Shown here in pieces: positions 21,801-29,007 of a DNA stretch of 64,000 nucleotides. The notes beneath the pieces are model-generated. The model was not told where the DNA came from and did not search any database. It saw only the letters and a list, made by a program, of their open reading frames with translations. Both the position numbers and the translations under genes were made by a program. The DNA lies in assembly GCF_004208415.1 (NCBI RefSeq), contig NZ_CP035758.1:10602001-10666000 (forward strand), read 5' to 3'. The stretch is from Ktedonosporobacter rubrisoli. Lineage in GTDB: Bacteria; Chloroflexota; Ktedonobacteria; Ktedonobacterales; Ktedonobacteraceae. Position 1 is the first letter of the stretch. Each line of letters opens with the position of its first letter.

Positions 21801-21825
21801 TGCTTTCATTGCTTGTTTCTGGCAT
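15781..21825 (-). CDS. mkoA: Ser/Thr kinase-SF1 helicase fusion, putative Mokosh MkoA
   Basis: A 2014-residue protein. Residues 15-280 are a complete Ser/Thr kinase: glycine loop G-E-G-G-F-G-R-V (24-31), Lys46, H-R-D-L-K-P-H-N (139-146), D-F-G (159-161). Residues ~300-395 resemble a right-handed beta-helix (I-N-L-E-A-G-E-Y-E-G-P-F) and ~405-490 an Ig-like fold. A UPF1/DNA2-like SF1 helicase follows: Walker A G-P-P-G-T-G-K-T-T near 902, a long coiled-coil insertion, then I-I-D-E-V-S near 1685, G-D-Q-R-Q-L-P-P, D-R-F-Q-G-M-E and N-V-A-F-S-R-A-Q near the C-terminus. ATG 21825 follows AGGAAGAGG. The gene is second in the operon, 66 bp after the NERD-kinase gene. In Mokosh this protein type is thought to act on RNA or nucleic-acid intermediates. 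The role here is inference. Confidence 0.85.
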   Translation of the reverse strand: MPETSNESSTRYGIGSYIKGEYIGEGGFGRVYKARHKHLDREDCIKELQYDRLSEDQENSVLREGHILNKLEHKNIVRLRDLVVQDNKIYMIMAYVDGGNLTEFLKNTPDSLSLDKIDTIIQQIADGLYYLHNEHHIIHRDLKPHNILRYSDDTIVIADFGLAKVIDTADIQSSYSRLGNAGTPAYMAPEHIMGQATYSSDLYSLGVIAYQLLTRQTPFGGGVKAKEGHLHKAPPALRDFNPKLSPEIEQVVLKMLAKKPEDRYPNSIEFARALHSAIIKATHDNPGVNPTNIKQLLPFFPDGQTINLEAGEYEGPFTIQKRLHLIGAGSLPGGPLTKLFAIDQPVFDLESSGVILENMLIQRTPENTDAPAIQINKGDTYELRHVTVQGKLTEEAIWQELEWQLPIDGIDFGRIPIGSKQERTVAIVVKEACEVKTDLPGLAVFPTHLSAGPRTLAVVYDAQGKLPGALLKGTIAFTLRSATEPMTIVVTGHIEEEQTILEPEEDAPLPHYELSYLLQDKAAQSLLRELGSDEDRDLVKEWEENKKLYRLRDRIRDRAFDLLFELIGQTAQPWYVKRDRISTENEEEEFWILIRATDSQIISDRVTARKQTIRLVLCIHREGRGKPRLIAISFPKVEAGMRKRDLEALPVLLRLAASVKSGIPQEFMWQIQNLPIESEHELDGDQVEGWAALLQLQNELYQKQQYWLRYTGHDYRSGALRVTFFLDRDYLLDNVMVPFPYEELRERTRETRKGKELHLLFSDLPKMEAEQKERRNKRGLKIGTLERIDFGRAEMIISLEQGLSKSLADGNTKLANSGYLHYDAYGDLQQIENQQQAISKLQQGKSLNPALPDFFFQAYKARTAPAIQRLLAADLLSGTCNPGQIAAIEAALATPDLLLLQGPPGTGKTTVIAEICYQVAQRNGRTLIASQSNLAVDNALSRLIHKPSIRALRKGNTGSVEVEGRDFTEERVVQKWLTDTARDCQSKLEQRQKHIKILENLVRDIEPFSLYYEAEKKWSNQQFSLQRKLEKINQEITATRKHQVQREAEEKKYISLHMCLSALVTGGTQLPEAALKDAYQYITETGDKNEFTACLRECFQVMKRVGLTFPEGSHLLQSIRWLQKTVAASMIVWTESQQHLNLINTTITDLSTVNDRIKWLTSSIQDREAQLPPLASRIELHKNLLQNITADKDALPFVEHLYQNLAERIEPIFRQFIDARVEQRPIDASIHPALELFFPEDVITRINRDSKKTFLEKWNSTGDVIQQYIYQTRETRNRYEQASQSLAYCRQRFGQLLAKYPEIRQGGAYQGSGNFPSNIAVGTEFPQLVEQLQSNLQEIERIGLNPPSLFDRFFDWHKQRLLQLFQNTNHSLMVAARQEQNILSQRRQSIAQVARDKALLLSQSFQDWMKEQLRNAESQYTATLQKHDQLVVEHKQMQDLLANEIAQLPAMHNTMRDLMEKLATQFQDLHKRAELPEALRQIAQSYARPHASFLKFRQEHYAAYQRWVEDTRAMETGVARLWQMITAAAERVEKQLASIQAALEPHKQAMSQLSVKRDQLTMRLQQGQADLDTQRAWWERRWNEFPADLRPAEPETGIYTPSFLKTMQQQIRSWRMELDKEQTFARRFDRLITDWVTRLNNLSENDRQDLRDIYLKNANVIGITCGQVNRLDRQENRSISRFDVVIIDEVSKATPPEILLAALKGKKLILIGDQRQLPPMIEEKTLEQLAKENGQERSAFRYLSRPYFEQRYNEAPDGIKRMLHIQYRMHPDIMAAINQFYHRPLEYGLNEPDSERDHQLHSALIRRNKHLIWISTPLVSTSSQSRSSRTITARNRMSGQVAFPSYQSDSNSFGEEAEGTSYKNQREMEIIIKICEELQRLWAPKRAAGIKKKEIGIITFYGAQLALLEKNLKSRKKDFSALEIRTGTVDRFQGMERPIVIVSMVRNNRGGDIGFAEKDERINVAFSRAQELLIIVGCHDLFCVRARQEDAAERYSKVASVVRNRGDFIDISNS

Positions 21826-21891
21826 TACTACCTCTTCCTAGCTAAAAATTATATAGAGATAACAGAAAAGATAGAAGCGATAGCTATATCT

Positions 21892-23430
21892 TTACGGGAA
21901 ATGGCTTCTTACTGTTGCCAGTGATGGGCGTCTGTCTGGAGAACGTTCCAGACACCCCTCAATCAGTTGAATAGCCTCTTGTGGAAGCCAGTCTGCTTCA
22001 GCCCGCAATTCAGAAATGAGCTGTTCAGGCCAGGGTTTACGCCGTCCAGCTAATTTGTCCTCGGCATCCGCGAAAGGCAATCCTCCTGCCAGCATTTCCC
22101 AAGCAATGATTGCCCAGGAGAAAAGATCACTACTAACCCCACTGTTAAAACTAGCATGCCGTGTATCAGTCGTGGACTCAATATATTCTAATAATTCGGG
22201 TGATGCATAATCATCCCATTGGGGAAAACGATTATGTCCCGACTTTATATTGCTGAACTTGGTATAGCTACCTGGAATTTTTGTACAATCGAAATTGAAC
22301 AGTTGAGCTACAGGAGACTCATCTGTAATTTGTATAAAAATGTTATCCGGGCGCAGGTCGCGATACGCACTCTGCTCGAAACCTGGTTGTTGTGTCAGGT
22401 AGTCCAGGGCGCTCAAAAGATCATTGAGCATCTTGAGGCGGACCGATAAATTGAATGGAATTCTTTGTAAATCTGCCTCTGTTGTATTGCCTAAAAACTT
22501 TCCATACAGCAATTCGCTGAGAAAAACACCGGGTTTGCGAGACAAGATGACATAGAGGTGAAAATCAGTGATTTTATAATGGCGATAATGAACAATATTT
22601 TTATGCTGGAGAGGACCGTCAAGCACTTCTGCATGGCGGAGCATGAGACGATCCTTTTGGTCTCGTTCTTTAGGAGAGGTAAAGAGCCGTTCGTATTCTT
22701 TAACCCAGACTTGCTCTTGCAATAAATGGCCCTCGCCTGTATAGATTTTACAGTTGAGAAACGTATCCACATGATGTTCGGCTATAATTCGATATCCCTC
22801 GATAATACGTTGTTCCAGATCTGGTCGTGGCTTCACCTCTGATAAGAAAGCATCAGCCAGAACAGATAGCTGGATAGAAGTGAGATGTACCCGCTTATCG
22901 CTGGCTGCGCGGAATGCTGCAATGAGCTGTGGAAGTTGTTCGATGTTACAGGCTCCAACTCCATCCTTTGGGCTTGGCCTGGTGGCATCTCCACCTGCAA
23001 ATGAAATCTGAGCGGGGATAGTATTTGGGCGGCGTGTAAATACCAGGATAGAGTGGATGCGTGGTGCAGTGGGCAACCACTGGCGAGACTGTTTTTTTAT
23101 CCTAGCCGCCATAACCCGTGCAGCCCGCTCGTAATCTGGCAGAGTGTTCTCTTCGTCTTCCCAAGCCCCATGAACAAAAAGTCTTACTTTTCCATTGACA
23201 CCATCAACCTCAATACGTCGCGCATACCGGTCTTTGAAGTCGATGAAGAAGATAATATCTGGCAGAAGTAGAACTGCATCAATTTCCCAATTGATGAGCT
23301 GTTTCCCAATAAACATGATGGGAATAAGATAGCCCTCTTCCCTTGCTAAAATCTGTTGGAGATTTTTGATGGCACGTGCCTCCTGGGGCTTACTATCTTT
23401 TGAGCCAGATGAGAGCTTTATCTTTATCAT
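21892..23430 (-). CDS. NERD nuclease-like plus degenerate protein kinase
   Basis: A 512-residue protein. Residues ~18-130 resemble a NERD domain: helix A-R-A-I-K-N-L, then N-W-E-I-D-A-V-L-L-L-P and F-F-I-D-F-K-D, the acidic/Lys pattern of restriction-like nucleases. Residues ~230-505 have a protein-kinase fold, with V-W-V-K-E-Y (N-lobe Lys), Y-R-D-L-R-P-D-N (catalytic loop) and F-N-F-D where active kinases have D-F-G. The metal-binding Asp is replaced by Asn and no glycine loop is clear, so it may be a pseudokinase. NERD plus kinase recalls PglW of the Streptomyces Pgl (type 2 BREX) system, but PglW is much larger. First gene of the operon, with a promoter at 23473-23501. Confidence 0.82.
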   Translation of the reverse strand: MIKIKLSSGSKDSKPQEARAIKNLQQILAREEGYLIPIMFIGKQLINWEIDAVLLLPDIIFFIDFKDRYARRIEVDGVNGKVRLFVHGAWEDEENTLPDYERAARVMAARIKKQSRQWLPTAPRIHSILVFTRRPNTIPAQISFAGGDATRPSPKDGVGACNIEQLPQLIAAFRAASDKRVHLTSIQLSVLADAFLSEVKPRPDLEQRIIEGYRIIAEHHVDTFLNCKIYTGEGHLLQEQVWVKEYERLFTSPKERDQKDRLMLRHAEVLDGPLQHKNIVHYRHYKITDFHLYVILSRKPGVFLSELLYGKFLGNTTEADLQRIPFNLSVRLKMLNDLLSALDYLTQQPGFEQSAYRDLRPDNIFIQITDESPVAQLFNFDCTKIPGSYTKFSNIKSGHNRFPQWDDYASPELLEYIESTTDTRHASFNSGVSSDLFSWAIIAWEMLAGGLPFADAEDKLAGRRKPWPEQLISELRAEADWLPQEAIQLIEGCLERSPDRRPSLATVRSHFP

Positions 23431-23472
23431 TTCTAGTATCTCTTAGAAGACTTTTTTACAACTTTAAACTTT

Positions 23473-23501
23473 AATATATCGCAATTCCCCATTGTTTTCA
23501 A
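23473..23501 (-). promoter_or_regulatory. Predicted sigma-70 promoter of the NERD-kinase/Mokosh-like operon
   Basis: On the minus strand a -35 box TTGAAA (23501-23496) and a -10 box TATATT (23478-23473) are 17 bp apart. The -10 box lies about 43 bp before the ATG at 23430. The match is good at both boxes. Three genes follow with short gaps or overlaps, so it probably drives all of them. Confidence 0.55.
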
Positions 23502-23822
23502 TAGTTTACATGTTCACACCAGACTTTATGGGGGAAATTAGAGTAAAGTGTAGGATCTCTGAATACCTGCCTCTCTTGCATTTTGCGAAGAGATGTTCTA
23601 TAGTTGCTTTGTAAGCAGTTTCAGTCACTACCAACCTGCCTATGCGAGTTGGCGAACAATTTTGTACGTCAAGGGAACAGTGCGGTAGAGGTTTGTAGCA
23701 GGTCAAAGCAGTTGGTCATGGATAAATGTGCTTCTGAACATTTTTGCAGAACATACTTACATAGAATGCAAATATATACAATACGCGTGTAAGCTATTTT
23801 ATAAGAAGCAAGCGGTAATACT

Positions 23823-23877
23823 GCGCCAACCTGCCTTCCAAGCAGGCTGTCGCGGGTTCGAGCCCCGTCTTCCGCTC
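23823..23877 (+). tRNA. 5'-truncated tRNA-Gly(UCC); putative attachment site
   Basis: The 3' part of a tRNA is intact: a 5-bp anticodon stem CCTGC/GCAGG around the loop CTTCCAA (anticodon UCC, Gly; 23830-23846), a T-arm GCGGG-TTCGAGC-CCCGT, and the acceptor 3' strand CTTCCGC. A matching 5' half, which should start GCGGAAG and include a D-arm, is not found upstream; the sequence there is AT-rich and unrelated. It therefore cannot make a normal tRNA. Fragments from the anticodon arm to the 3' end are the typical footprint left by tyrosine-recombinase integration into tRNA genes. The stretch lies at the edge of the Mokosh-like operon. No integrase gene is in the window. Confidence 0.75.
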
Positions 23878-23884
23878 TTCTTGT

Positions 23885-23968
23885 AAAACCGTCGTTCTCA
23901 ATGTGCTTCATAAGCTGTTTCAAAGGAAGTGAACAGTGAAGACTAATGAGAACGGCGGTTTTCTTTTT
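23885..23968 (+). terminator. Inverted repeat followed by a T-run
   Basis: Arms at 23885-23900 (AAAACCGTCGTTCTCA) and 23947-23962 (TGAGAACGGCGGTTTT) pair along 16 positions with one G-T pair, across a 46-base loop, and CTTTTT follows. It may terminate transcription read from the tRNA side, or may be a small folded RNA or mobile-element end. The long loop is unusual for a terminator. Confidence 0.35.
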
Positions 23969-24006
23969 GATCAAAAGATGTTCAACGGACGCCTGCCTCG
24001 CCCGCA

Positions 24007-24164
24007 TTGCCTCAAATAACTTCTGCCTTTCTGACAATTTCTCATCCACCCGATGCAATGCCCGGTAGTCCTCTCCAGCCCGTCCACATCGGCCTTTTTT
24101 CCCCTGGTGAGACCACAGTCTCTGTGCTCGTTGGAACCAGTGAGGCAGAAGTTATTTGAGACAA
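24007..24164. repeat. 158-bp segment with 21-bp terminal inverted repeats
   Basis: The ends match in inverted orientation at 20 of 21 positions: 24007-24027 begins TTGCCTCAAATAAC and 24144-24164 ends GTTATTTGAGACAA. A third copy of the motif is at 13191-13211. Small segments bounded by inverted repeats are typical of MITEs or insertion-sequence remnants. I see no coding capacity in it and no clear target duplication beside it. Confidence 0.5.
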
Positions 24165-24365
24165 GATCACAACAAGCTTCCAGTGTTTCATGAGCAGCAT
24201 AGGGGTTTTTTGAGGAGGTAAGAGGTAGAACAGTGGGTATGTAGACACCATCTCGTATTTTGTGTAAAGAGTCCCCTTCTCAAAGCTGAGAGCTGGAAGA
24301 GATAATACAGGCAAAAATTGTCCCTTGTGCCCAAAACATTCCATTTCAAACAGGAGGGAACAACA

Positions 24366-24833
24366 ATGCCTGTATCCAAGAACAAGAGTATCACACCGAA
24401 CAGCAGCCCTGGCGCGATCGAGCAAGAACCCTCACCGTTACCATCGCAGCAAACGTTTCATGAGCATTTACGTGCCTTGACAGGTGATGCCGTGCGATCC
24501 TCTGCAATTGGCAGCAAGGCCGCACTCCGTCAGCATCTGTTTGACATTGACATCCATCACATCATGGATAGAGCTAATATAGATACCTACACTACCGCCT
24601 TCGAGAAGACTCCACAAGCTATCAAGCTCGCTGCTTACATTTTCAATCTGTATGGCCTAGTACATCTGTATCAAAGGGGTCAGGGCTGTTGCATCAGTAG
24701 CAGTAATTTGTCCCTTTTTCATAGCTCCTTCAAGAAGTGGGTAGAAGATGCGCTCTACCCACTGATCGATGCGATGCTTCTTCGATGTGTCCCTTTTTCT
24801 GCCTTCTGCTCCTCTCTAGAAATTTCGTACTGA
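24366..24833 (+). CDS. Hypothetical 155-residue protein
   Basis: Not recognised. ATG 24366 follows an excellent ribosome site (AGGAGGG). The N-terminus is polar and Pro/Ser/Gln-rich, followed by a helical, partly hydrophobic centre (T-P-Q-A-I-K-L-A-A-Y-I-F-N-L-Y) and a Ser/Cys-rich tail that looks less protein-like. A perfect 9-bp inverted repeat (AGTGGGTAG/CTACCCACT, 24736-24763) sits near the 3' end. The tail may reflect a frameshift. Function unknown. Confidence 0.4.
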   Translation: MPVSKNKSITPNSSPGAIEQEPSPLPSQQTFHEHLRALTGDAVRSSAIGSKAALRQHLFDIDIHHIMDRANIDTYTTAFEKTPQAIKLAAYIFNLYGLVHLYQRGQGCCISSSNLSLFHSSFKKWVEDALYPLIDAMLLRCVPFSAFCSSLEISY

Positions 24834-25025
24834 GTTTAGAATTTCAGCACTAAAATTGTATCTTCACCCTAAAACATCTCTCTCAATCGCATCTTTTTCC
24901 ATCAACAAACACCGGAAAACCTGCATTGCAAAAGAGTGAGCTAAACAGGAGCGTGTGAACGTATATGATTCTACTGCTCTGTCAGAAGACCTTTCACCAC
25001 AAAAACACGGAAGGACTCACATGAC

Positions 25026-26186
25026 TCATCTCTGATCAGATTCCTCACCATTCTGCCCTATTTCTCTGTTCTCCTGTAAGATCTGGACTGCCTGTTTCGG
25101 CTGAAATTTGGGCAAGATTTCTTGCGCATGCTTCTCTGGGAGGAGCACAAGCAAATAATTTCTTGCACGAGAGCATCCTACATAGAGCAGTCGCTCCAGC
25201 TCAACTCCTTTTACCCCTTGAGTGAGCCAGCGTTCCAATTCTACTAAGATCACCACCGGACGTTCTAATCCCTTAAAGGAGTGGATGGTGGCGAGGCGTG
25301 CTTGTCGGGATGAGGATGGATTCCAATCTAATCCTGGTCCCATTGCAGGCTGTTCGGCCTTGAGCCAACTTTTCTTTCGGGAATAGGGAGTAAGCACCAA
25401 ATTGGCTTCTGGTGGAATATGGTCCTCTTCTGTCAGTTTCAGTACGAGGCGCATCACTGTTTCCTGGAGAGCCTCTTTCCTTTCGTAGATCAGAAATTCG
25501 ACGGGAGTACCATCAGGCCCCCGTGCTATTGGTGTACTGGCTCCTTGATAAAAATGGACAATTTGTTCATGGATACGTTTTGTGGTCCGGCAATTGATGG
25601 TGAGGAGATAAGGCGGTCCTTGCAAGGGGAGCAAGGGAGCATGTCCATATAAACACTGATTGTCATCGTAGAAAATGTAGAGAATACCCTGGTCTGGATC
25701 TGCCAGGAGTAACTGAAGAGGGGTCCACCAGTTGTCAAGGAAATCTTGTCCCTCATCAACGATAATCGCATCGTATCGAATCTGGATCCGGTTTAATGCC
25801 TCAAGTAACGTATGAGGAAGGAAGTGGCTGTAGTAGTCATTGCTTTCAGTAGCCTCTTCTGGAATGGTTAATCCTGCCTGTGGGGAAAATCGTAGGCATA
25901 CTTCATGAAACGTCGAGATGGTGAGTCGCTCCTGACTGTATAGACGCTGGCGCAAATCTTGTGCAAGAAAGCGGTTATAGCACACGAGGAGTGTACGAAA
26001 CCCCTGCTTCGTCAGACGAGTTGCTTTTTCTACGGCTATCATCGTTTTGCCTGAGCCTGCAAAACCACAAATGAGCATGTGTCGGCTTTCCACGATGAAG
26101 GACTGGAGGAAACTATGAGAGATACGTAGACAGGAGGCTTTCCTCACTTCGTAGATGTTGTGTTTTGTGTGAAAGAATGTTTCCAA
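25026..26186 (-). CDS. SF1 (UvrD-like) helicase, N-terminally short
   Basis: About 386 residues. Walker A G-F-A-G-S-G-K-T lies near the N-terminus. Then come the Walker B-type D-A-I-I-V-D-E-G-Q-D-F, motif III-like Y-D-D-N-Q-C-L-Y, C-R-T-T (motif IV), I-H-S-F-K-G-L-E-R (motif V) and L-Y-V-G-C-S-R-A-R (motif VI). All ATPase motifs of UvrD/PcrA-like helicases are present. Relatives often have a NERD nuclease domain in front, which is absent here. The start is uncertain: TTG 26186 has no good ribosome site and a stop precedes it by three codons, so the gene may be a 3' fragment. Divergent from the coiled-coil gene at 26285. Confidence 0.8.
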   Translation of the reverse strand: METFFHTKHNIYEVRKASCLRISHSFLQSFIVESRHMLICGFAGSGKTMIAVEKATRLTKQGFRTLLVCYNRFLAQDLRQRLYSQERLTISTFHEVCLRFSPQAGLTIPEEATESNDYYSHFLPHTLLEALNRIQIRYDAIIVDEGQDFLDNWWTPLQLLLADPDQGILYIFYDDNQCLYGHAPLLPLQGPPYLLTINCRTTKRIHEQIVHFYQGASTPIARGPDGTPVEFLIYERKEALQETVMRLVLKLTEEDHIPPEANLVLTPYSRKKSWLKAEQPAMGPGLDWNPSSSRQARLATIHSFKGLERPVVILVELERWLTQGVKGVELERLLYVGCSRARNYLLVLLPEKHAQEILPKFQPKQAVQILQENREIGQNGEESDQR

Positions 26187-26211
26187 TGCATTCTGTTAAC
26201 AGATCTATACT

Positions 26212-26238
26212 AAATACATGTTTTTATATCATGTATTT
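26212..26238. promoter_or_regulatory. Palindrome in a divergent intergenic region, putative operator
   Basis: Perfect 9-bp arms AAATACATG and CATGTATTT flank a 9-base centre (26221-26229). A second, shorter inverted repeat, ATTGTG/CACAAT, lies at 26241-26260. Both fall in the ~98 bp between the helicase gene and the divergent coiled-coil gene, so a dimeric repressor controlling both is plausible. No cognate regulator is identified. Confidence 0.4.
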
Positions 26239-26284
26239 CGATTGTGTGATATTGCACAATGTGTGAATTCCCATTGTTCTCAAA

Positions 26285-27334
26285 TTGGAAGTATCTATGC
26301 TGCTCAATCCACAAGCAGTAGAAAAACTGAAAAGCGTTACGGAGATCAGCTGGTATCCCTATTATTATCGAACCCATGCGCAAAGAAATGAGCAAGCACG
26401 CCTGTTTGTTGAAGAAGCCGGAAGACTCCTGGATCAACAAGCGGAAAGCACCATCAAGCATGTTGTGGAACTGTATTGTAAGGGCGACATTTCCTATGAA
26501 TGGTACAGCGAACTCATTGAGCAAGTCAGCAAAGAAGAAGAGGCACGAGGAGCAACATTGGGAGCTGCCTCTGCACGCAATCACGTCTTTGGTTTTGCTC
26601 AAAGGACGCTAGACAGAGAAAAAGAGCAGATCGCTGCTCTGGCCCTGGCTGAAGCCAAAAAGAGCCACGAACTGGAACGGCAGAAAGCTGACCAGGCTAT
26701 CAAGGAGGCCGTACGACAAGGTCTTGCAGAGATCATCACAGCCAAACAACAGTTTGAAGAGCAGAAGAACCAAAACACCCAGACGTTGCAAGAGATCGTC
26801 GAGCAAAGGCTGGCTGACCTCAATGCCCTCATGGGCGAACAGGAAGAGTACCTGCTTCGCCAAAATGAACAGCTCGTTGAGCAGACCAGGACGCAGGTCG
26901 ATCAGGTGGTCTCCAGCCGGTTGCAAGAGGAAATAGACAAAAGGTAACAGGCGATCTACGAACGGGAAAACCTGCGTCCAGCTCGTGAGGCCGCCCGTGC
27001 TGCTGTCGAGCGAGTCGCCCTTCAAGAAAAGCAGTTCCAAACGTATAAGCTCCTCAGAAAGGGACTGATCGGGCTCGATGCACTGACTTTTCTTGCGCTG
27101 ATCATCGTATTCCTCTTTCTGTCCTTTCCACACTGGGCCAGCGCCATTCTGCTCATTATCTTTGCATTGATCAGTCTTATGCTCTGGACATGGAAAAGTC
27201 CCGTTTCAGAACAGGCCTTGATGGACAAGAAGAAAGAGGTGGCACTCTTTCAAACCAATAGTGGCGACTACACGCTGCCATTGGGTGAAGAAGAGCGATG
27301 CGCTTTACTGGTACAACGCGTAGATCTGTTGTAA
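26285..27334 (+). pseudogene. Coiled-coil membrane protein gene with an in-frame TAA
   Basis: Reading from ATG 26285 gives 220 residues, with a long coiled coil (~105-220, rich in Glu, Gln, Lys, Ala), up to TAA at 26945-26947. The same frame continues without another stop for 128 codons to 27334. The continuation completes the coiled coil (Y-E-R-E-N-L-R-P-A-R-E-A-A) and adds two hydrophobic helices (A-L-T-F-L-A-L-I-I-V-F-L-F-L and A-I-L-L-I-I-F-A-L-I-S-L-M-L). The original protein was therefore about 349 residues and membrane anchored. A single nonsense mutation, or readthrough of TAA, explains the break. The family is not recognised. Confidence 0.7.
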
Positions 27335-27424
27335 GCGATGGAAGGAGACAATTTGATCAGCATGAAGCGAAGGTCGTCTCTGTGAGTAGAGCATCTATCT
27401 TTCCAGATCAAAGCGCTTGTCCGT

Positions 27425-27477
27425 TTGACGTTAGAAGGATAGCACATGTAAATATAGATAGTGCATCTAGCACATGT
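27425..27477 (+). promoter_or_regulatory. Possible promoter region with a direct repeat
   Basis: TTGACG at 27425-27430 is followed 17 bp later by the AT-rich GTAAATAT. The 10-bp sequence TAGCACATGT occurs at 27440-27449 and again at 27468-27477, 28 bp apart, which could be paired regulator sites. This lies about 100 bp before the gene with the Arg/His/Trp-rich N-terminus. Confidence 0.3.
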
Positions 27478-27547
27478 GTAACCCCTTGTGTATGACTCCT
27501 CGTAGTGCTTTCCCCTTGTTTTCTCAGCAAAGAAGCGTTGATGGATC

Positions 27548-28374
27548 ATGCATCGTTATGGTAGGCATGGGACAAGAGCATGGTTACGTTGGAGAAACAG
27601 ACACTTCCGCGGGACACATCTTGTTGCCTCCTCTCCTCGTATTGTCGTGTTCAACGTGCCGGTAGATTTCCTTGCCAGAATCCAAAAAGTTGTTCTTGTT
27701 ATGCAGGATGGCTCTCGATTTGAAGTGGAGAATAATGTGTCACTGCTCGAACAGAATGGTCAAAATATCCCCCAAAATACTCCCAGTGCTGATGAGAGAT
27801 TTTTAGAATTTGCCTCCGGTCTCGGCAAGTTGAGCGCGGAGAAAAGACTATGAGGCATTGGACGATCCATTTACGTCCAGATCAAGCACTCAGTCAGAGA
27901 TTGAATATGAGGCTCACAAACTCTACCTCAGCATGTTGGCACATGGAGACAGTTTTACGGCCTGGAGCAACGCTCAAGAGGCTATAGCTGAGTATCTTAG
28001 GCGCTTTGATATGGCGCGTTTGAAGAGGCTTGCAGAACTGAGTGGAGCTACGACGAGAGGCACACAGAGGCTGGTTGTTGCTGCCATTAAAGATAGAAAT
28101 AAGAGCAATGGTTCTTCATCAGAACGCAATGTTCATCAGACCAGAGCTCTTATTCGAGCGTATCAAAGTCTTGTGGCTGATGAGCAAATCACGGATGAGC
28201 TAGTTGATGAAGAAAACTTCCAGATCCAGGAGAGAGCCATGCTCTATCTGAAACGCACTGGTCATGATCGTGCTCATTATGAAGCGCTTAAAAATAGCGA
28301 TAACAGTTCTAGGCATTGCACTGTTGCTTGCTTTTGCCCTCCTCATTCCACTGCCTCCTCATCTACGATGGTAG
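27548..28374 (+). pseudogene. Frameshifted gene: Arg/His/Trp-rich N-terminus, helical middle, C-terminal membrane helix
   Basis: Three frames join into one plausible protein of about 275 residues. The first (27548-27853) begins M-H-R-Y-G-R-H-G-T-R-A-W-L-R-W-R and has a hydrophobic strand pair. It stops at TGA after a run of four A. Dropping one A continues into D-Y-E-A-L-D-D-P-F and the second frame (to 28400), which is helical and charged. At a run of five A near 28290, dropping one A continues into I-A-I-T-V-L-G-I-A-L-L-L-A-F-A-L-L-I, a membrane helix ending at TAG 28372-28374. That tail can also be read as its own 31-residue peptide from ATG 28279. The N-terminus clearly matches the gene at 62898. 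The alternative is three separate small genes. Confidence 0.45.
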
Positions 28375-28425
28375 TAGATGATCATGCAAAGCGCTCGTAG
28401 TAGTAGCGAAGATCTCATCTTTAGA

Positions 28426-28455
28426 GGGTCGGTGTTAAAACCGGCCCCCTTTTTT
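28426..28455 (+). terminator. Rho-independent terminator
   Basis: GGGTCGGT and ACCGGCCC form an 8-bp stem (one G-T pair) around a short loop, followed by TTTTTT. It lies 50 bp after the membrane-helix tail of the preceding gene and fits its transcription unit. Confidence 0.8.
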
Positions 28456-29007
28456 GTCATTTGTCAAATATAAAGAGTAGGTTCTATAGCGTTGCACCAC
28501 GAGAGATCTTACCCGTGAGTAAGATTTTTCGTCCTCTTTCTCCCCGTCCATTTGTGTGCTTGCAAGAAGATCTCCATGGGCTTCAAACTCATCCTGGAAA
28601 CGACCAAGGATTGGCTTCCCTTGCATTCTCGGGGAAGATTTCTCGGCACTTACTTGCTTTTAGAGAAGCATCTCTTCATCAGATGACAAAGCTCTTCCTA
28701 ATCAATTACTCATGTATGCTCTTGGGCAAGAAAAATGCTGCAGCACGACTATCCTCTATCCCACCACCTCATCTGAGGCGAAAAAGGCCAGTATAGAGGT
28801 CCGTATCTCACTCATGCAAAGGGATATGTTACCGTAGTACTGCGCCCTGTAGACCTGTTGCTATTGAATGCACTACTAGAGTTCGCAAGAACAAGAGATA
28901 ACATGCGCGAGCGAACAAGCTTTGCTCAACGGCTTGTTGAGGGAACATAGCGTTCCCTAATATGGGAATAGAGCAGCTCAGCTGAGGCTGCAGGAGACTG
29001 CTGCCCC
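28456..29007. other. Gap with no gene I can support
   Basis: A few open frames under 115 codons exist on both strands, but none has a ribosome site or recognisable composition. No repeat or RNA gene was seen. Confidence 0.4.

Noticed and set aside
21892-23430. Calling the NERD-kinase protein PglW and the BREX locus type 2
   Set aside because: PglW is much larger, the gene lies in a separate operon, and the order brxC-pglX-pglZ-brxL is that of type 1.
24736-24763. 9-bp perfect inverted repeat as a terminator
   Set aside because: It lies inside a likely coding frame and has no T-run.
28461-28796. 111-codon plus-strand frame after the terminator
   Set aside because: No ribosome site, no recognisable composition, and it starts within the region just after a terminator.
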